64,000 nt of DNA from QHCA01 sp003244095 (GCA_038329965.1 JBBQNN010000006.1:28179-92178), one strand, 5' to 3'. Positions 49,600-58,636 are shown, counted from the first letter of the stretch. The notes: generated by a model from the letters alone, not told the origin. Translations and numbers: made by a program.

Positions 49600-50060
49600 T
49601 TGGTGAACATCCCTCCCCAGCCTGGTTCGTCAGGTCGCCGGCCGTCGCCCCGCTCTGCCACCGCCCCGTTGTCGACCCCGAAGAGGCCGACTACCGAGCC
49701 GAAGCGGCCGCGGCGCGAGAAGCTATGCGATTGATGTCACCCGAGGATTACCTGCGCGAGGTCGACCATCAGCTCGGCCAGATCCTGAGGCCCACCGGGT
49801 TCGACCCGGATGCAATCATTGCGACGGTGATCGTGAACCGCTGGCCCCACACCTACTCGCCGACCCTCAACACCCTTACCGACGATTCGGTCAGCTACGC
49901 CAGCGAGATGCTCCTATCACGACAACCCTTCGGTCGCATCGCGATCGCCAGCGTCGATTCGCATCGCTTCGGCTGGGCACAGGCCGCCGTGGACGCGGTA
50001 GAACGAGCCGCAAATGAGTTGCCTAGCGGTGGCCGCCAGATGCGATTCGACGAGCACTAG
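49600..50060 (+). pseudogene. C-terminal fragment of an FAD-dependent oxidoreductase
   Basis: The frame carries MRLMSPEDYLREVDHQLGQI, VIVNRWPHTYSPTLNTLTDD and RQPFGRIAIASVDSHRFGWA, then AVDAVERAANEL. ITVNRWPHGY...RxPFGRIAIANSDA...A..AxRAVxEL is the C-terminal part of NAD(P)/FAD-binding amine-oxidase-like (spermidine dehydrogenase-like) proteins. The N-terminal Rossmann GxGxxG and most of the protein are missing. A start codon at 49512 could allow translation, but no cofactor domain remains. Confidence 0.65.
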
Positions 50061-50156
50061 GTCGCCGGCACCTAGCCTGTCCATTGAAGGATCCGCGTAC
50101 GGAACGGCGGATTGGCTCGACATGTCGTAGCCGGGTCTCTCCGTGCCGTCGTTGGG

Positions 50157-50500
50157 TTACGCGTCCAGGAAGCTCACCAGCTGGCGGATAAACGCGTCGG
50201 GCTCTGTCGCGTGCACGAAATGACCAGCGTCGACGGTGACCATGCGACCGTCAGGAAGGAGGCGGACCAGGTCGTCGATCTGTTTCTGCGGGATAGGGCT
50301 GCGTGGGCCGCCGGCCACCGCCAGGGTGAGAGCTGTGATCGACGCGACCACGCCGGCCCAGCCAGGGTCGAAGTTGTCGATCTCTGGGCGCACCTGCTCG
50401 ACGACACGCCAGTCGAACGGCAGGACGCCTTTGGGCTTGGCCGGCGGATCGGCTGGACGGGGCTTGAGCGGCCCGACGTCTTCGAGCACAAGCCGGCGCA
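50157..50500 (-). pseudogene. C-terminal half of an alpha/beta hydrolase
   Basis: RLVLEDVGPLKPRPADPPAK to DAGHFVHATEPDAFIRQLVS is the C-terminal half of an alpha/beta hydrolase, with the catalytic His (GHFVHATEP) near the end. The nucleophile elbow GxSxG and the whole N-terminal half are missing. Its 5' boundary at about 50500 coincides with the truncated start of the AhpD-like gene on the other strand. A deletion or recombination junction is therefore likely. Confidence 0.75.
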
Positions 50501-50514
50501 CCGTCACCCCGAAC

Positions 50515-50955
50515 ATGACCAAGGCCATGGCCAATAGCCCCGCCCTGCTGCAGGGTTACCTCGACCTGTCCGGCGCGTTGAACGGCGGCAAGCTGGACCC
50601 CGCGACCCGGGAAAAGATCGCCCTGGCCGTCGCGCAGGACAACGCCTGCTCCTACTGCCTGTCCGCGCACGCCTACCCCGCCGAACACGTGGCGAAGATC
50701 GACCCCGCAGACATCGCCGCCGCGCGTAAGTCCGCCTCCACCGACGCCAAGACCGCAGCGATCCTGGGCTTGGCCACCGCGGTCAACAACGGCCGCGGGG
50801 ACATCGGCGGCGCCGAGTTCGACGCCGTACGCGCGGCCGGGGCCACCGACGAGGAGATCGCCGAGACGATCGGCCACGTCGCCCTCAACGTGCTGACCAA
50901 CTACTTCAACAAGTCCGCGGGCGTCGAGATCGACTTCCCCGTCGTCGCGGCATAA
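50515..50955 (+). CDS. AhpD/carboxymuconolactone decarboxylase-like protein, N-terminally truncated
   Basis: 146 residues from the ATG at 50515. LREKIALAVAxxNxCxYC-like sequence is present as REKIALAVAQDNACSYCLSAH with the CxxC redox pair and the nearby His. Full-length relatives have about 35 more residues before PNMTKAMANSPALLQGYL. The reading starts exactly there, at the junction with the broken hydrolase. The core fold is intact, so activity as an alkylhydroperoxidase-like thiol enzyme is possible. It is followed after 4 bases by an NTF2-like gene. Confidence 0.8.
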   Translation: MTKAMANSPALLQGYLDLSGALNGGKLDPATREKIALAVAQDNACSYCLSAHAYPAEHVAKIDPADIAAARKSASTDAKTAAILGLATAVNNGRGDIGGAEFDAVRAAGATDEEIAETIGHVALNVLTNYFNKSAGVEIDFPVVAA

Positions 50956-50959
50956 GGCC

Positions 50960-51448
50960 GTGGCCGACCAGCCCGCGGCCCGGCCGCCGCTCCCGCCCCG
51001 GCCGCCGCTCCCGCCCTTCGACGAGGTGGGAGCGCTTGCGAAGGTCCAGGCCGCTGAGGACGCCTGGAACAGCCGCGACCCCGAAAGGGTCGCCGCCGCG
51101 TACACACCGGACTCCCGGTGGCGCAACCGCACCGAGTTCATCACCGGCCGGCGGGAGATCGTCGCGTTTCTGACCGGCAAGTGGGAACGCGAGCAGGACT
51201 ACGCACTCCGCAAGAGCCTCTGGGGATTCCGCGGCAACCGCATCGCCGTCCGCTTCCACTACGAATGGCACAACGACAGCGGCCAGTGGTGGCGCAGCTA
51301 CGGCAACGAGACGTGGGAGTTCGACGACCGCGGCTTCATGAGCCGCCGCGAGGCCAGCATCAACGACCTGCCCATCGAAGAGACGCACCGCCGCATATTC
51401 GGTCCACGTCCACCGCAGGACCGAGACCACGTCATCCCGCTGCAATAG
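50960..51448 (+). CDS. DUF1348 / NTF2-like protein
   Basis: 162 residues from the GTG at 50960, 4 bases behind the AhpD-like stop. After a Pro-rich N-terminal stretch come AAEDAWNSRDPERVAAAYTP, DSRWRNRTEFITGRREIVAF, LTGKWEREQDYALRKSLWGF and YEWHNDSGQWWRSYGNETWE. These are the blocks of the DUF1348 NTF2-like family. These proteins have a hydrophobic pocket; function unknown. The AhpD/DUF1348 pair probably came with a larger oxidative-stress or catabolic cassette now lost. Confidence 0.88.
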   Translation: MADQPAARPPLPPRPPLPPFDEVGALAKVQAAEDAWNSRDPERVAAAYTPDSRWRNRTEFITGRREIVAFLTGKWEREQDYALRKSLWGFRGNRIAVRFHYEWHNDSGQWWRSYGNETWEFDDRGFMSRREASINDLPIEETHRRIFGPRPPQDRDHVIPLQ

Positions 51449-51486
51449 CCAAGCCCCTACCCGAGGCGCGACGGACGGAGCCCACC

Positions 51487-51725
51487 GTGCACGCACAGGC
51501 GCTGTGTCGGTATCCGGTCAAGTCCGCCGACCGCGCAGGCGATCAGCTCGTCATCACCAAGCTCGACCGGCTCGGCCGCTCCCTCGAGCACCTCATCGAA
51601 CTGTCCAAACTCCTGCGGACCCGCGGCGTGGACCTCGTCGTCATCGACCAGGGCATCGACACCGCTACCGCAGTCGGCCGGCTGTTCTTCCAGATCCTCG
51701 GCTCCGCAGCGGATTGCGTGCAACG
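51487..51725 (+). pseudogene. Serine recombinase (resolvase) remnant
   Basis: The frame reads DQLVITKLDRLGRSLEHLIE, LSKLLRTRGVDLVVIDQGID, TATAVGRLFFQILGS. These are the middle and end of a resolvase/invertase catalytic domain. The N-terminal part with the nucleophilic Ser and the C-terminal DNA-binding region are missing. It breaks at about 51720, where unrelated sequence from the broken aminotransferase begins. Confidence 0.8.
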
Positions 51726-51799
51726 ACCTACCGCGGCATCGCCGCCACGCTGCTTCGTTCTTAGCGAGCCTGGACCCCCTCGGCAAGGGCTGCGCCGAA

Positions 51800-52850
51800 C
51801 CGCACACCCAGGCAGGACCGTCGGTGAGGAAGCTGACGATGCGGTAGGCGGCTTGCTCGACGAGGTCGGGTTCGGTGGCAAAGTTGAATCGCACAAAGCC
51901 TTCACCGCCGCGCCCGTGCCCGGGACCCGGTTGGGTCGCGACCCGATGGCGGTCGAGCAGCGGCTGGGCGGGATCCGCGTGTCCTGCCCGGAAGGGTCCA
52001 GCCAGGCGAGGTAGGTGCCTTGTGGCGGCGTCCAGATGTCGTGCACACCGGCGCCATCGAAGATGCGTCCGAGGGTGGCTCGTTGATCGGTGAGGTACTC
52101 GAGGGTGATCGCGAGCCACGCCTTGCCGTCCTGGAAGGCGGCAGCGGAGGCGGCGATGCCCAGAGGGCTGATGCCGGCGGTGGCTGCATCGGGCAGAGTT
52201 GCCCACGCAGCATGAAGCGTGGGATTCGTCACGGCGATGAATCCGAGGCACAATCCCGGGATGTTCCAGGCCTTGCTCGCGCCGAACAACGTTACCGAGT
52301 GGTGTCGGGTGCGCTCATCGATCTCCGCGTAGGGGGTGAATGCGACGCCGTATCGCAGCGGGGCGTGGATCTCGTCGCTGATGACGAACGCTCGAGATCC
52401 AGGACGTAGCCATCTCCGGTGCGCAGCATCGGGGTCTCGACGACTTGGTGCCCGGCGTCCTGGAGTCCTGGGGTCCACCGAAAAAGCTGCGGTACGTAGG
52501 CGTGGGCACTACCGCCGGGCTGGCTTCCGGCGTGTAGAGGCGCGGGCTGTTCGAGATACCGCGCATCAACTGCGGAAGCAGATGGATTGCCTCGAGCTCC
52601 GTGCTCAGGCCGAGAGTGTCGGCCAACCACTTCGTCGCGATCTCGGGAAGGGCGGAACGAACGCCGGGGATCGGATAACCGAAGGACTGTCGCTGCGCCG
52701 CGTCGCTGACCGCGTCGAGAACCGGTTGAGCGACCGGTAGGTCCATCTCCGCGACGGTGAGATCGATGACGTCTTCGTCGTACACCGGCCAACGCTTGGT
52801 CGCGCGGCCGCGGGAGCGGCCAAGATCCCAGTCGAGCGAGGGTGAGCGCC
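51800..52850 (-). pseudogene. MalY/PatB-type PLP aminotransferase (C-S lyase), frameshifted
   Basis: Minus-strand pieces in three frames can be ordered. N-terminal: KRWPVYDEDVIDLTVAEMDL (about 52800). Middle: DAGHQVVETPMLRTGDGYVL (about 52440). After a deletion of about 60 residues: VISDEIHAPLRYGVAFTPYA (about 52370) and the PLP-Lys region LFGASKAWNIPGLCLGFIAV (about 52290). C-terminal: GFVRFNFATEPDLVEQAAYR (about 51860). Frame changes and the deletion make it non-functional. Confidence 0.8.
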
Positions 52851-52856
52851 CATGCG

Positions 52857-53399
52857 TCACGCGGGTTGCTGAGCCTCGAGCGCATCGACGAGTTCCGCCG
52901 CCGTACATACCGTGCCGAGGCGGGGAAGCACGTAGCCGACAGCGAACTCGTGAGCCTCGGCGTCGAGTCCGCTCATCGCGTCCACCGGGTAGACCGTCGC
53001 GTAGCCAAGATCGTCAGCGACACGAGCAGTCGATTCGACACCCCAGTTCGTGACCAGCCCCGCGATCACGACGGTCTCGATTCCGCGGCGTCGTAGTTGC
53101 TCGTCCAGCTGGGTGGTTGCGAAGGCGCCGACGCTGCGCTTGACGAGCACGAGGTCATCCGGCCCGGGGTCGCACTCGGGGGCCAGCTCGCTACCAGGAG
53201 GTTGATCCACCAGGTTAGGTCGTTCCACGCGGACGAACACCACGAGCCCACCGGCCGCGCGCATCCGCTCGGCAAGCATGGTGCACCGCGACAGAACCTG
53301 ATCGCCGGTGTTGGGTCGTGTGTCGAGCGAAATGATGCGCGGCATCAGATCGATCAGGACGAGTGCGGTCCTTCGCGGCTTGATGCTGATCGTGGTCAC
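52857..53399 (-). CDS. Isochorismatase-family protein lacking the catalytic Cys
   Basis: 180 residues. RTALVLIDLMPRIIS holds the Asp and LVLVKRSVGAFATTQLDEQL the Lys of the catalytic triad. GLVTNWGVESTARVADDLGY has Gly where the nucleophilic Cys of nicotinamidase/isochorismatase enzymes would be. A known subgroup carries GVESTAR instead of CVE(S/A)TAR, so this is a family feature rather than a random loss. The reaction is unknown. ATG at 53399. The preceding sequence is a broken aminotransferase remnant on the same strand. Confidence 0.88.
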   Translation of the reverse strand: MTTISIKPRRTALVLIDLMPRIISLDTRPNTGDQVLSRCTMLAERMRAAGGLVVFVRVERPNLVDQPPGSELAPECDPGPDDLVLVKRSVGAFATTQLDEQLRRRGIETVVIAGLVTNWGVESTARVADDLGYATVYPVDAMSGLDAEAHEFAVGYVLPRLGTVCTAAELVDALEAQQPA

Positions 53400-53429
53400 G
53401 ACTCCGGAGCGTACGCACCGGGTCCGACA

Positions 53430-53610
53430 TCAAATCCGGGACGATCGGGTTAGGGCGGCCTCGGCCTCGGCGGCGATTCGTTCGACGATCCGCGCGGCCG
53501 GCCCGATCGTATGCACGAGTCTTACCGACTGCCCGGCGTACAGGGCGAGCCCTTCGAGATCGCCGGCCATGCTCTGCAGGCCGTCATGGGCGGCGGCACC
53601 AAGATCGCAC
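53430..53610 (-). pseudogene. C-terminal fragment of nitronate monooxygenase
   Basis: LQSMAGDLEGLALYAGQSVR then VERIAAEAEAAL is the C-terminal end of the 2-nitropropane dioxygenase/nitronate monooxygenase family (ALYAGQSVGLV...IVxEIAxEAExAL). Upstream barrel sequence with the FMN site is absent; the preceding sequence is unrelated. Confidence 0.7.
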
Positions 53611-53619
53611 CACCCTGGA

Positions 53620-54286
53620 CGCCTGTGACGAGCTGGTCGCTCGTTGGTGTTGAGGGTAGCTGGCTGGGTCAGTGGCGGGCGCTGGTACGGGCCGGCATGC
53701 CCACGCGTCAAGGGCGCTGCGCGTCCCTTCGGGACCGGTCTGCGGCCGGCTCTTGACCCGCGGGACCTCCGACCCTGGGCCGGGAACTGCGGGCAGAGCC
53801 ACGGCCCTGCCCGTCTTACGCCGGTGTCGAGGATGATCCCCGAAACACCTACTCACCGCCGAAGACCCCCTCCCCGACGACCTCAAGACCGCCCTCGCGC
53901 TCATCAACTGACGTGGGATGCGCACTAGGTTGGCCGAAGTCGGGTCTCAGCAGCGTCTTCCCCATCGGCATGGCCGTTGACGACTCACGACAGCGCCCCT
54001 GATCGGGCGACGCCCGCTGGTTCCCATCGCGGCGATGCTCACAGCGGCTGGTTCGCTGCTCGTCGCCGTCGGCACCACCACGACGCCTGTCACCATCGGG
54101 CTGGTCGTGGCCGGGCTCGGCGTCGTTGGGCGGCCAGCGGGACCCACGTCCCCTGCCGGAGCTCGATCGGCTGGCCCGTACCGATGATGCGATGGTGCCA
54201 GGCTGGTGGTCGGTGCGAGCCGAGGCGAGCAAGGCGATCCGCCTGATACGGCAGGCGATCGACGACGAGTAGTCGCCGGCGACCGG
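53620..54286. other. Patchwork of short coding fragments
   Basis: Three plus-strand scraps can be read. KHLLTAEDPLPDDLKTALAL and stop lies near 53850-53910. GRRPLVPIAAMLTAAGSLLV continues into TIGLVVAGLGVVG near 54005-54130 and looks like two helices of an MFS-type transporter. LDRLARTDDAMVPGWWSVRA, then a charged helix and stop, lies near 54160-54272. None has a start, ribosome site or complete domain. The IS element is inserted right after them. Confidence 0.4.
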
Positions 54287-54294
54287 ATCCTTTG
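54287..54294. repeat. Target site duplication, left copy (ATCCTTTG)
   Basis: ATCCTTTG directly precedes the left terminal inverted repeat. The identical octamer directly follows the right one (55667-55674). Eight-base duplications are the rule for ISL3-family insertion. Confidence 0.85.
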
Positions 54295-55666
54295 GGCTCT
54301 TGTGACTCATCCTTGGGTGGGTTCATGCTGCGGGGCGGGCGGGTAGGGGTGGGCACAGTCCGCCGAGGTCGAGCATGGCCAGAGCGACGAGGGCTTCGGG
54401 GGATCGGAAGCCGAAGGCGATGCGGGTCAGCAGCCGCAGTTTCGTGTTGACGCTCTCGACCCGGGCGTTGGACGGTCGGTGGGTGAGGGCGGCGTCGATG
54501 CCTGCGCGGTGCTAACGGATCGACCGGGCGAGGTTGACGAACGCCGGGAGCCGGCAGCGCCAGGCCCATTTCAGCCAGGCGTCGAGCAGTGTGATCTCCT
54601 CGGTGCCTTTGAGTTGGAACACCTGACGGAGTTGCTCTTTGACCGGGTACGCGCGGTAGAGCGGCGCGTTGGTCTTGGCGATCCCGGCAAGCCTGGCGGC
54701 CTGTCCTTCGGTGAGATCGCCGGGGTTCTTCCACAGCGCGTAGCGGGCGTTCTTCAGGTCCTTCGCCACCGCCTTCTGACCGCCCTTGCGGGCCGCGTTC
54801 CACACCCCGCGGCGTACCTCGTCCAGTGCCTTGGTGGCCCAGGCCACGATGTGGAACGGATCCAGGCAGGCACAGCTCGGCGTTGGGGCACCGGTCAGCG
54901 ACGACGTTGACGATCCACTCGGGCGCAGCGGCGCTGACCAAGGTGATCTGGGCGCAGCGCGCCTCACCGAGGCGGTCGAAGAATGATCCCCAACGTCTTC
55001 ATGTCCCGGCCCGATGTGCCCACAGCGACACCCCGGTGTCGTGCTCCACCACGACGGTGAGGTACTTGTGGCCGCGCTTGTAGGAGATCTCATCGATCCC
55101 GATCTGGCGCAGGTTCGCGAACCGGTTGATGGTGGCCTCGGCGTCGGCGACCACCCGGGTCACGATCGACCCGACCGTGCGCCAGGCGATCCGCAGCAGA
55201 TCCCGGACCGCGGACTTCGAGCAGTGCGTGACCAGCCACGCGGCGGTGTCATCGAAGGCGCGAGTGTGGCCAGCGCCGTGCCGAGCCCACGGGACCTGCG
55301 CGGCGATGACCCCATGCTCGGCGCAGTTCACCCGCCGGCGGGTCGGCCCCCACAAACGCCTGGATGGTGCCCAGGTCCAGCGCCCGCCAGCGCCGCCGGC
55401 CCGCACCCTGGTCATGGCCCGGACAACGCTTCCCACACCGGCCGCACCGGCCGCACCGACACGACGACGGCCTGCTCGGCCTCGTCGAACTCGACGCCCT
55501 CCACAACGACCTTGACCAACCCCAGCAGCCCAGCCCATAACCTTGCAGAACGCACGCCGTTCCCCCCACCCACGATTCCGGTCTTTGACAACGGGAACCG
55601 TAGGCGGGGAACGGCATGTGATCCGTCAAGGCAGGCGCAGGCACCCACGGATCAGTCACAAGAGCC
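54295..55666 (-). mobile_element. ISL3-like insertion sequence, 1372 bp, transposase broken
   Basis: The element is bounded by imperfect terminal inverted repeats. Read inward, both ends start GGCTCTTGTGACT; the left continues CATCCTTGGGTG and the right GATCCGTGGGTG, which gives 23 of 25 matches. Perfect 8-base direct repeats (ATCCTTTG) flank it. Inside, the minus strand encodes a transposase of the ISL3 family, broken by frame changes and a stop. The intact ends and target duplications show a single insertion without later end rearrangement. Confidence 0.9.
54327..55540 (-). pseudogene. ISL3-family transposase, frameshifted
   Basis: Reading from the right come YAWRTVGSI-type sequence (AVRDLLRIAWRTVGSIVTRV), then NLRQIGIDEISYKRGHKYLT and VVVEHDTGVSLWAHRAG. 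These contain the first Asp of the DDE triad (GIDE). The next part lies in other frames: EWIVNVVADRCPNAELCL and LDPFHIVAWATKALDEVRRG (second Asp region). A TAG occurs after LARSIR (about 54512), before THRPSNARVESVNTKLRLLT, which holds the last Glu. At least two frame changes and one stop, so no active transposase is made from this copy. Confidence 0.85.
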
Positions 55667-55674
55667 ATCCTTTG
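55667..55674. repeat. Target site duplication, right copy (ATCCTTTG)
   Basis: Identical to the octamer at 54287-54294; it immediately follows the right inverted repeat of the ISL3-like element. Confidence 0.85.
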
Positions 55675-55691
55675 TCGTGCCTGCGCTGTGA

Positions 55692-56213
55692 TCAAGCAGG
55701 CGCCGGAAACACCAGTCCGTGTCGCTGGCACAGTCGCTGGATGCTGGCGGGATCCGCCTGACTGCCGTAGCGCACCTGCTGCTCGTCCGGAGATATGCGA
55801 CCGGTGATCAGCTCGTCGAAGAAGTGCTCGAAGCCCGCAGGCGAGATCATTTCGAGAATGCGGCAGGTGGTGTCGCCGGCGTTCCAGAACGTGTGCCACT
55901 GGTCGCGCGGCTTGAACACCAGGTCACCGACCTCGGCGTAGACCACGTCGTCGCCGAGCTGCGCTCCCAATCGGCCCTCGATCACATAGCTGTACTCATC
56001 TTCCCGGCCGTGCCGGTGCAGCGGCGCGCAAAGGTGACGTGGCGGGATAGGGTGCTCTACGAGGGAGAAGCCGCCACCGGATTCTTCACCCCAGACCATG
56101 AACCGCACCCCGCACCCGCCGAGGTCGCCGTGCTGCCCATCCCGCGGGCCGACGATGCGCGGCCCTTGGGATGCCTCGAAGCGCTGCTTCCGCTGGGCGC
56201 TCGACTCTTGCAT
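55692..56213 (-). CDS. Cupin-domain protein
   Basis: 173 residues from the ATG at 56213, with AAAGGAG 8 bases upstream. Cupin motif 1 is PLHRHGREDEYSYVIEGRLG (two His and a Glu as metal ligands). Motif 2 is GDLVFKPRDQWHTFWNAGDT (third His). It binds one metal ion; enzyme or sensor roles are both possible. The ISL3-like element ends 18 bases beyond its stop, so the gene escaped interruption. It is 400 bases downstream of the RiPP operon on the same strand and may or may not belong to it. Confidence 0.9.
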   Translation of the reverse strand: MQESSAQRKQRFEASQGPRIVGPRDGQHGDLGGCGVRFMVWGEESGGGFSLVEHPIPPRHLCAPLHRHGREDEYSYVIEGRLGAQLGDDVVYAEVGDLVFKPRDQWHTFWNAGDTTCRILEMISPAGFEHFFDELITGRISPDEQQVRYGSQADPASIQRLCQRHGLVFPAPA

Positions 56214-56611
56214 CGGACTGCTCCTTTCGGGCGGGGTGCGACCACGGGTACGACGAATATTCTGCCTCTGAATGGGACAGCGACCGGCTCGGCTGCCGCG
56301 CCGCCACCGGAGGGAGTTGCTGGGTGGACGCACGGTTTCCGCACGACGTCGCCGATCAGTGACCACCACCCACCCTGCAGGGGTCAACCGCTGGCCAAAC
56401 CTCAAGGCGCCGAACGCCGCAGCGGACAGCACACCAGGCCCAGTCCGGTCCCCAACTGCCGGTCTCCCCCTCTCATCCGACCGATCCGCCCGGCCCCGGC
56501 AGGAGGCCTCCGCCTCCGAGCCACCGGTCGCATTCAGCTCTCATCGAAAAGGACACGCACGGCGTTCTTGGCGACGGTGGACGACACGTAGAACGGCGGC
56601 TTCCACCGAAG
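56214..56611. other. Spacer between the YcaO gene and the cupin gene
   Basis: 398 bases with no domain-like open frame. The sequence is Ser/Arg/Pro-coding in all frames and shows no strong hairpin. It should contain the end of the RiPP transcript and the cupin promoter, neither of which could be placed. Confidence 0.45.
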
Positions 56612-58636
56612 TCAAGGGAACGGGTGCGGAAACGGATTGATTTCCTCGTACCGCAACGGGTGATTGCAATAGCCGAGCTGATAGGGCGTCTCCAACAGCC
56701 GGGGGAGGCCGTCGACCCGGCGATAGTCGTGGCCGAAAGTCATCGGCAAAGCGCCGGGGACAAGCACCTTCACGCAAGCGAACCCTCCGTGGCGGTGCTC
56801 GGGGGTGGTCTGGTCCACCACGATGACATCCATCCCGGCGCTCACGAGGCGGTGTATCACCTGTCTCAGGTCTGCCGTGAGGTCGTCGTGCTGGAACGCG
56901 CTTCCCACGGCCGCGCGCATTTCCGGAAGGGTGCGCATCCCCGGCGACCCGGTGAGGAAGTCCAGTCGAGGAAATACATCCGCCACGCCGTACAACGTGG
57001 AGTGGTCGTGCATGCTGGCCACCAAGCTCGAGTCGGCGGCCAGTCGGTGCGCATGCTCGGTCTCACTGGGGAATGAGCGGACGCTGCTGAAGAGTATCGA
57101 TCCGAGCTCGCCCAAGGCGTTGAGGACTGCATGTTCCGGGTCGAGGTGGGAGCCGGCGCAGGAGAGTGCCTTGAACGCATCCCCGGCGTCGTGGGGATTC
57201 ACCGCCATCGCCCATATGCACGGGATTCCCTGTTGCAGGGTGGTGTCGAAGGCTAGGACTTCGTAGCCGGTCTCGGCGGTGATGGCTGCCGCTTGCAGCG
57301 GTACGACACGGTTGTGGGCGCTGGACAGGTCGATGCGGGGCGCCGGCATCTGGGCATACCAGGTCATCAGGAAGGCGTCGCGTTCGGCGACCTCCAGGAT
57401 CCCGTAGAGGATGGCTTCTTCCAGGCAGCCGCCGATGGCGTCGCCGTTCGACAACTCGTACAGGAAGGGCCGTTCGGACGGTGTGTCGTGCGGCACGCGG
57501 TAGTAGGCGACGTCCTCGGGCACCAGGATCGGTTCGGCGTTGGCAAAGGAATATCCCCACACCCACCGGGTGGTGACCGTCTCGTCGAACGGTTGGAACG
57601 CGAACCCGGGCAACGCGTAACTTGCCGCCGGGTGCACACCGAGAGTGCGCGGATCCAGTGCCTGGCCGGCCAGCTCGGCGTAGCTGCCGCTCGTGACGGT
57701 GCGCTTTCCGCCTGGCTCGATTCCGCCGTAGCGTTCCAGTGCCTCCAGTATCGCTATCAGCTCACTGGTCCGGTAGCTGCGAGATCGGCCCCAGCCGAAC
57801 TCGCCGTGCTTGCCGCGTCGTTGCGGCATCACCGCGGCCGCTATGGCGAGGCCACCCTTGGTGTCACGCCGGAGCGCGCTGATCAGCCCGGTTTCGGCAT
57901 CGACATAGCCGTCGACGAGCTTGTCGAGCTCCCGTATCGTCGGCCGCACCCGGTAGGTGTCGGGAGTGGCTTTGGGATGCGCGACGAGCGTGATCGCCGC
58001 GAGTTCGGCGGTGTCCGCCGGCAAGCTGCCGCACACCGGGCACAAGGGCTCCGGTAGGAACCGGTGCCGGCTGACCGTGAGGTTTTCGAGATCGAGATGC
58101 AACGTCGCGCGCCAGGTTTGTGCTGTGGCGGGGCCGGCCGTCAGCAGTGACACCTCGTGCACCACAAGGGCGGCGACGGTGTCGCTGGCCAGGCCGGTCA
58201 ACCAGGACGACGGACGTTCGGCTATGGCCGGCCGGTGTTGATCCCACGCCGACGCGTTGCCCTCGGGGTCGGACCGGGCCCGCCGACGGCGAAGTTCCAT
58301 ACAGTGCAGGCAGCCGGCAATGCCAGGTCGTTCGAGAGGGCCGATGACGACCGTACCGAGCTCGGCGTGCACAGTGAGCCACGGCACTCCGCGCTCGGTG
58401 CATACCTTGCGGATGTCGGGATAGCCGGAGGTGCCCCAACTGTCAGTTGCGGCCACGAGCACAGCGGTGTCAGCCGGCAACCCTTCGGGATTCAACCCCG
58501 GCTGGCTGTGGACCGTGCCGCTCGCGGAAAGCGCCCGGCCGATTTCGCGGTGCAGGATGCCTTCCCCCAACACGGCACACGCGAATCCGCCCGATTCCGC
58601 ACGGCGCGATTGTTCGGGATCGCGAATCTCAAGCAT
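56612..58636 (-). CDS. YcaO cyclodehydratase with N-terminal E1-like/partner domain (TOMM biosynthesis)
   Basis: 674 residues from the ATG at 58636; an in-frame ATG at 58660 would add 8. Residues about 1-200 are an E1-like/partner-type domain with Cys pairs GCLHCMEL and EPLCPVCGSL that should bind zinc. Residues about 240-674 are the YcaO ATPase domain: GGLAIAAAVMPQRRGKHGEF, SELIAILEALERYGG, GDAIGGCLEEAILYGILEVA, ERDAFLMTWYAQMP. The protein ends in NPFPHPFP, the Pro-rich C-terminus characteristic of azoline-forming YcaOs. It activates the peptide backbone with ATP to close Cys (or Ser/Thr) side chains into azolines. The start overlaps the upstream gene by 8 bases, so they are coupled. Confidence 0.93.
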   Translation of the reverse strand: MLEIRDPEQSRRAESGGFACAVLGEGILHREIGRALSASGTVHSQPGLNPEGLPADTAVLVAATDSWGTSGYPDIRKVCTERGVPWLTVHAELGTVVIGPLERPGIAGCLHCMELRRRRARSDPEGNASAWDQHRPAIAERPSSWLTGLASDTVAALVVHEVSLLTAGPATAQTWRATLHLDLENLTVSRHRFLPEPLCPVCGSLPADTAELAAITLVAHPKATPDTYRVRPTIRELDKLVDGYVDAETGLISALRRDTKGGLAIAAAVMPQRRGKHGEFGWGRSRSYRTSELIAILEALERYGGIEPGGKRTVTSGSYAELAGQALDPRTLGVHPAASYALPGFAFQPFDETVTTRWVWGYSFANAEPILVPEDVAYYRVPHDTPSERPFLYELSNGDAIGGCLEEAILYGILEVAERDAFLMTWYAQMPAPRIDLSSAHNRVVPLQAAAITAETGYEVLAFDTTLQQGIPCIWAMAVNPHDAGDAFKALSCAGSHLDPEHAVLNALGELGSILFSSVRSFPSETEHAHRLAADSSLVASMHDHSTLYGVADVFPRLDFLTGSPGMRTLPEMRAAVGSAFQHDDLTADLRQVIHRLVSAGMDVIVVDQTTPEHRHGGFACVKVLVPGALPMTFGHDYRRVDGLPRLLETPYQLGYCNHPLRYEEINPFPHPFP

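Noticed and set aside
53830..54275. A possible intact MFS transporter or second small gene before the IS element
   Set aside because: Only two hydrophobic helices and short tails are readable. No start codon with a ribosome site and no continuation in frame.
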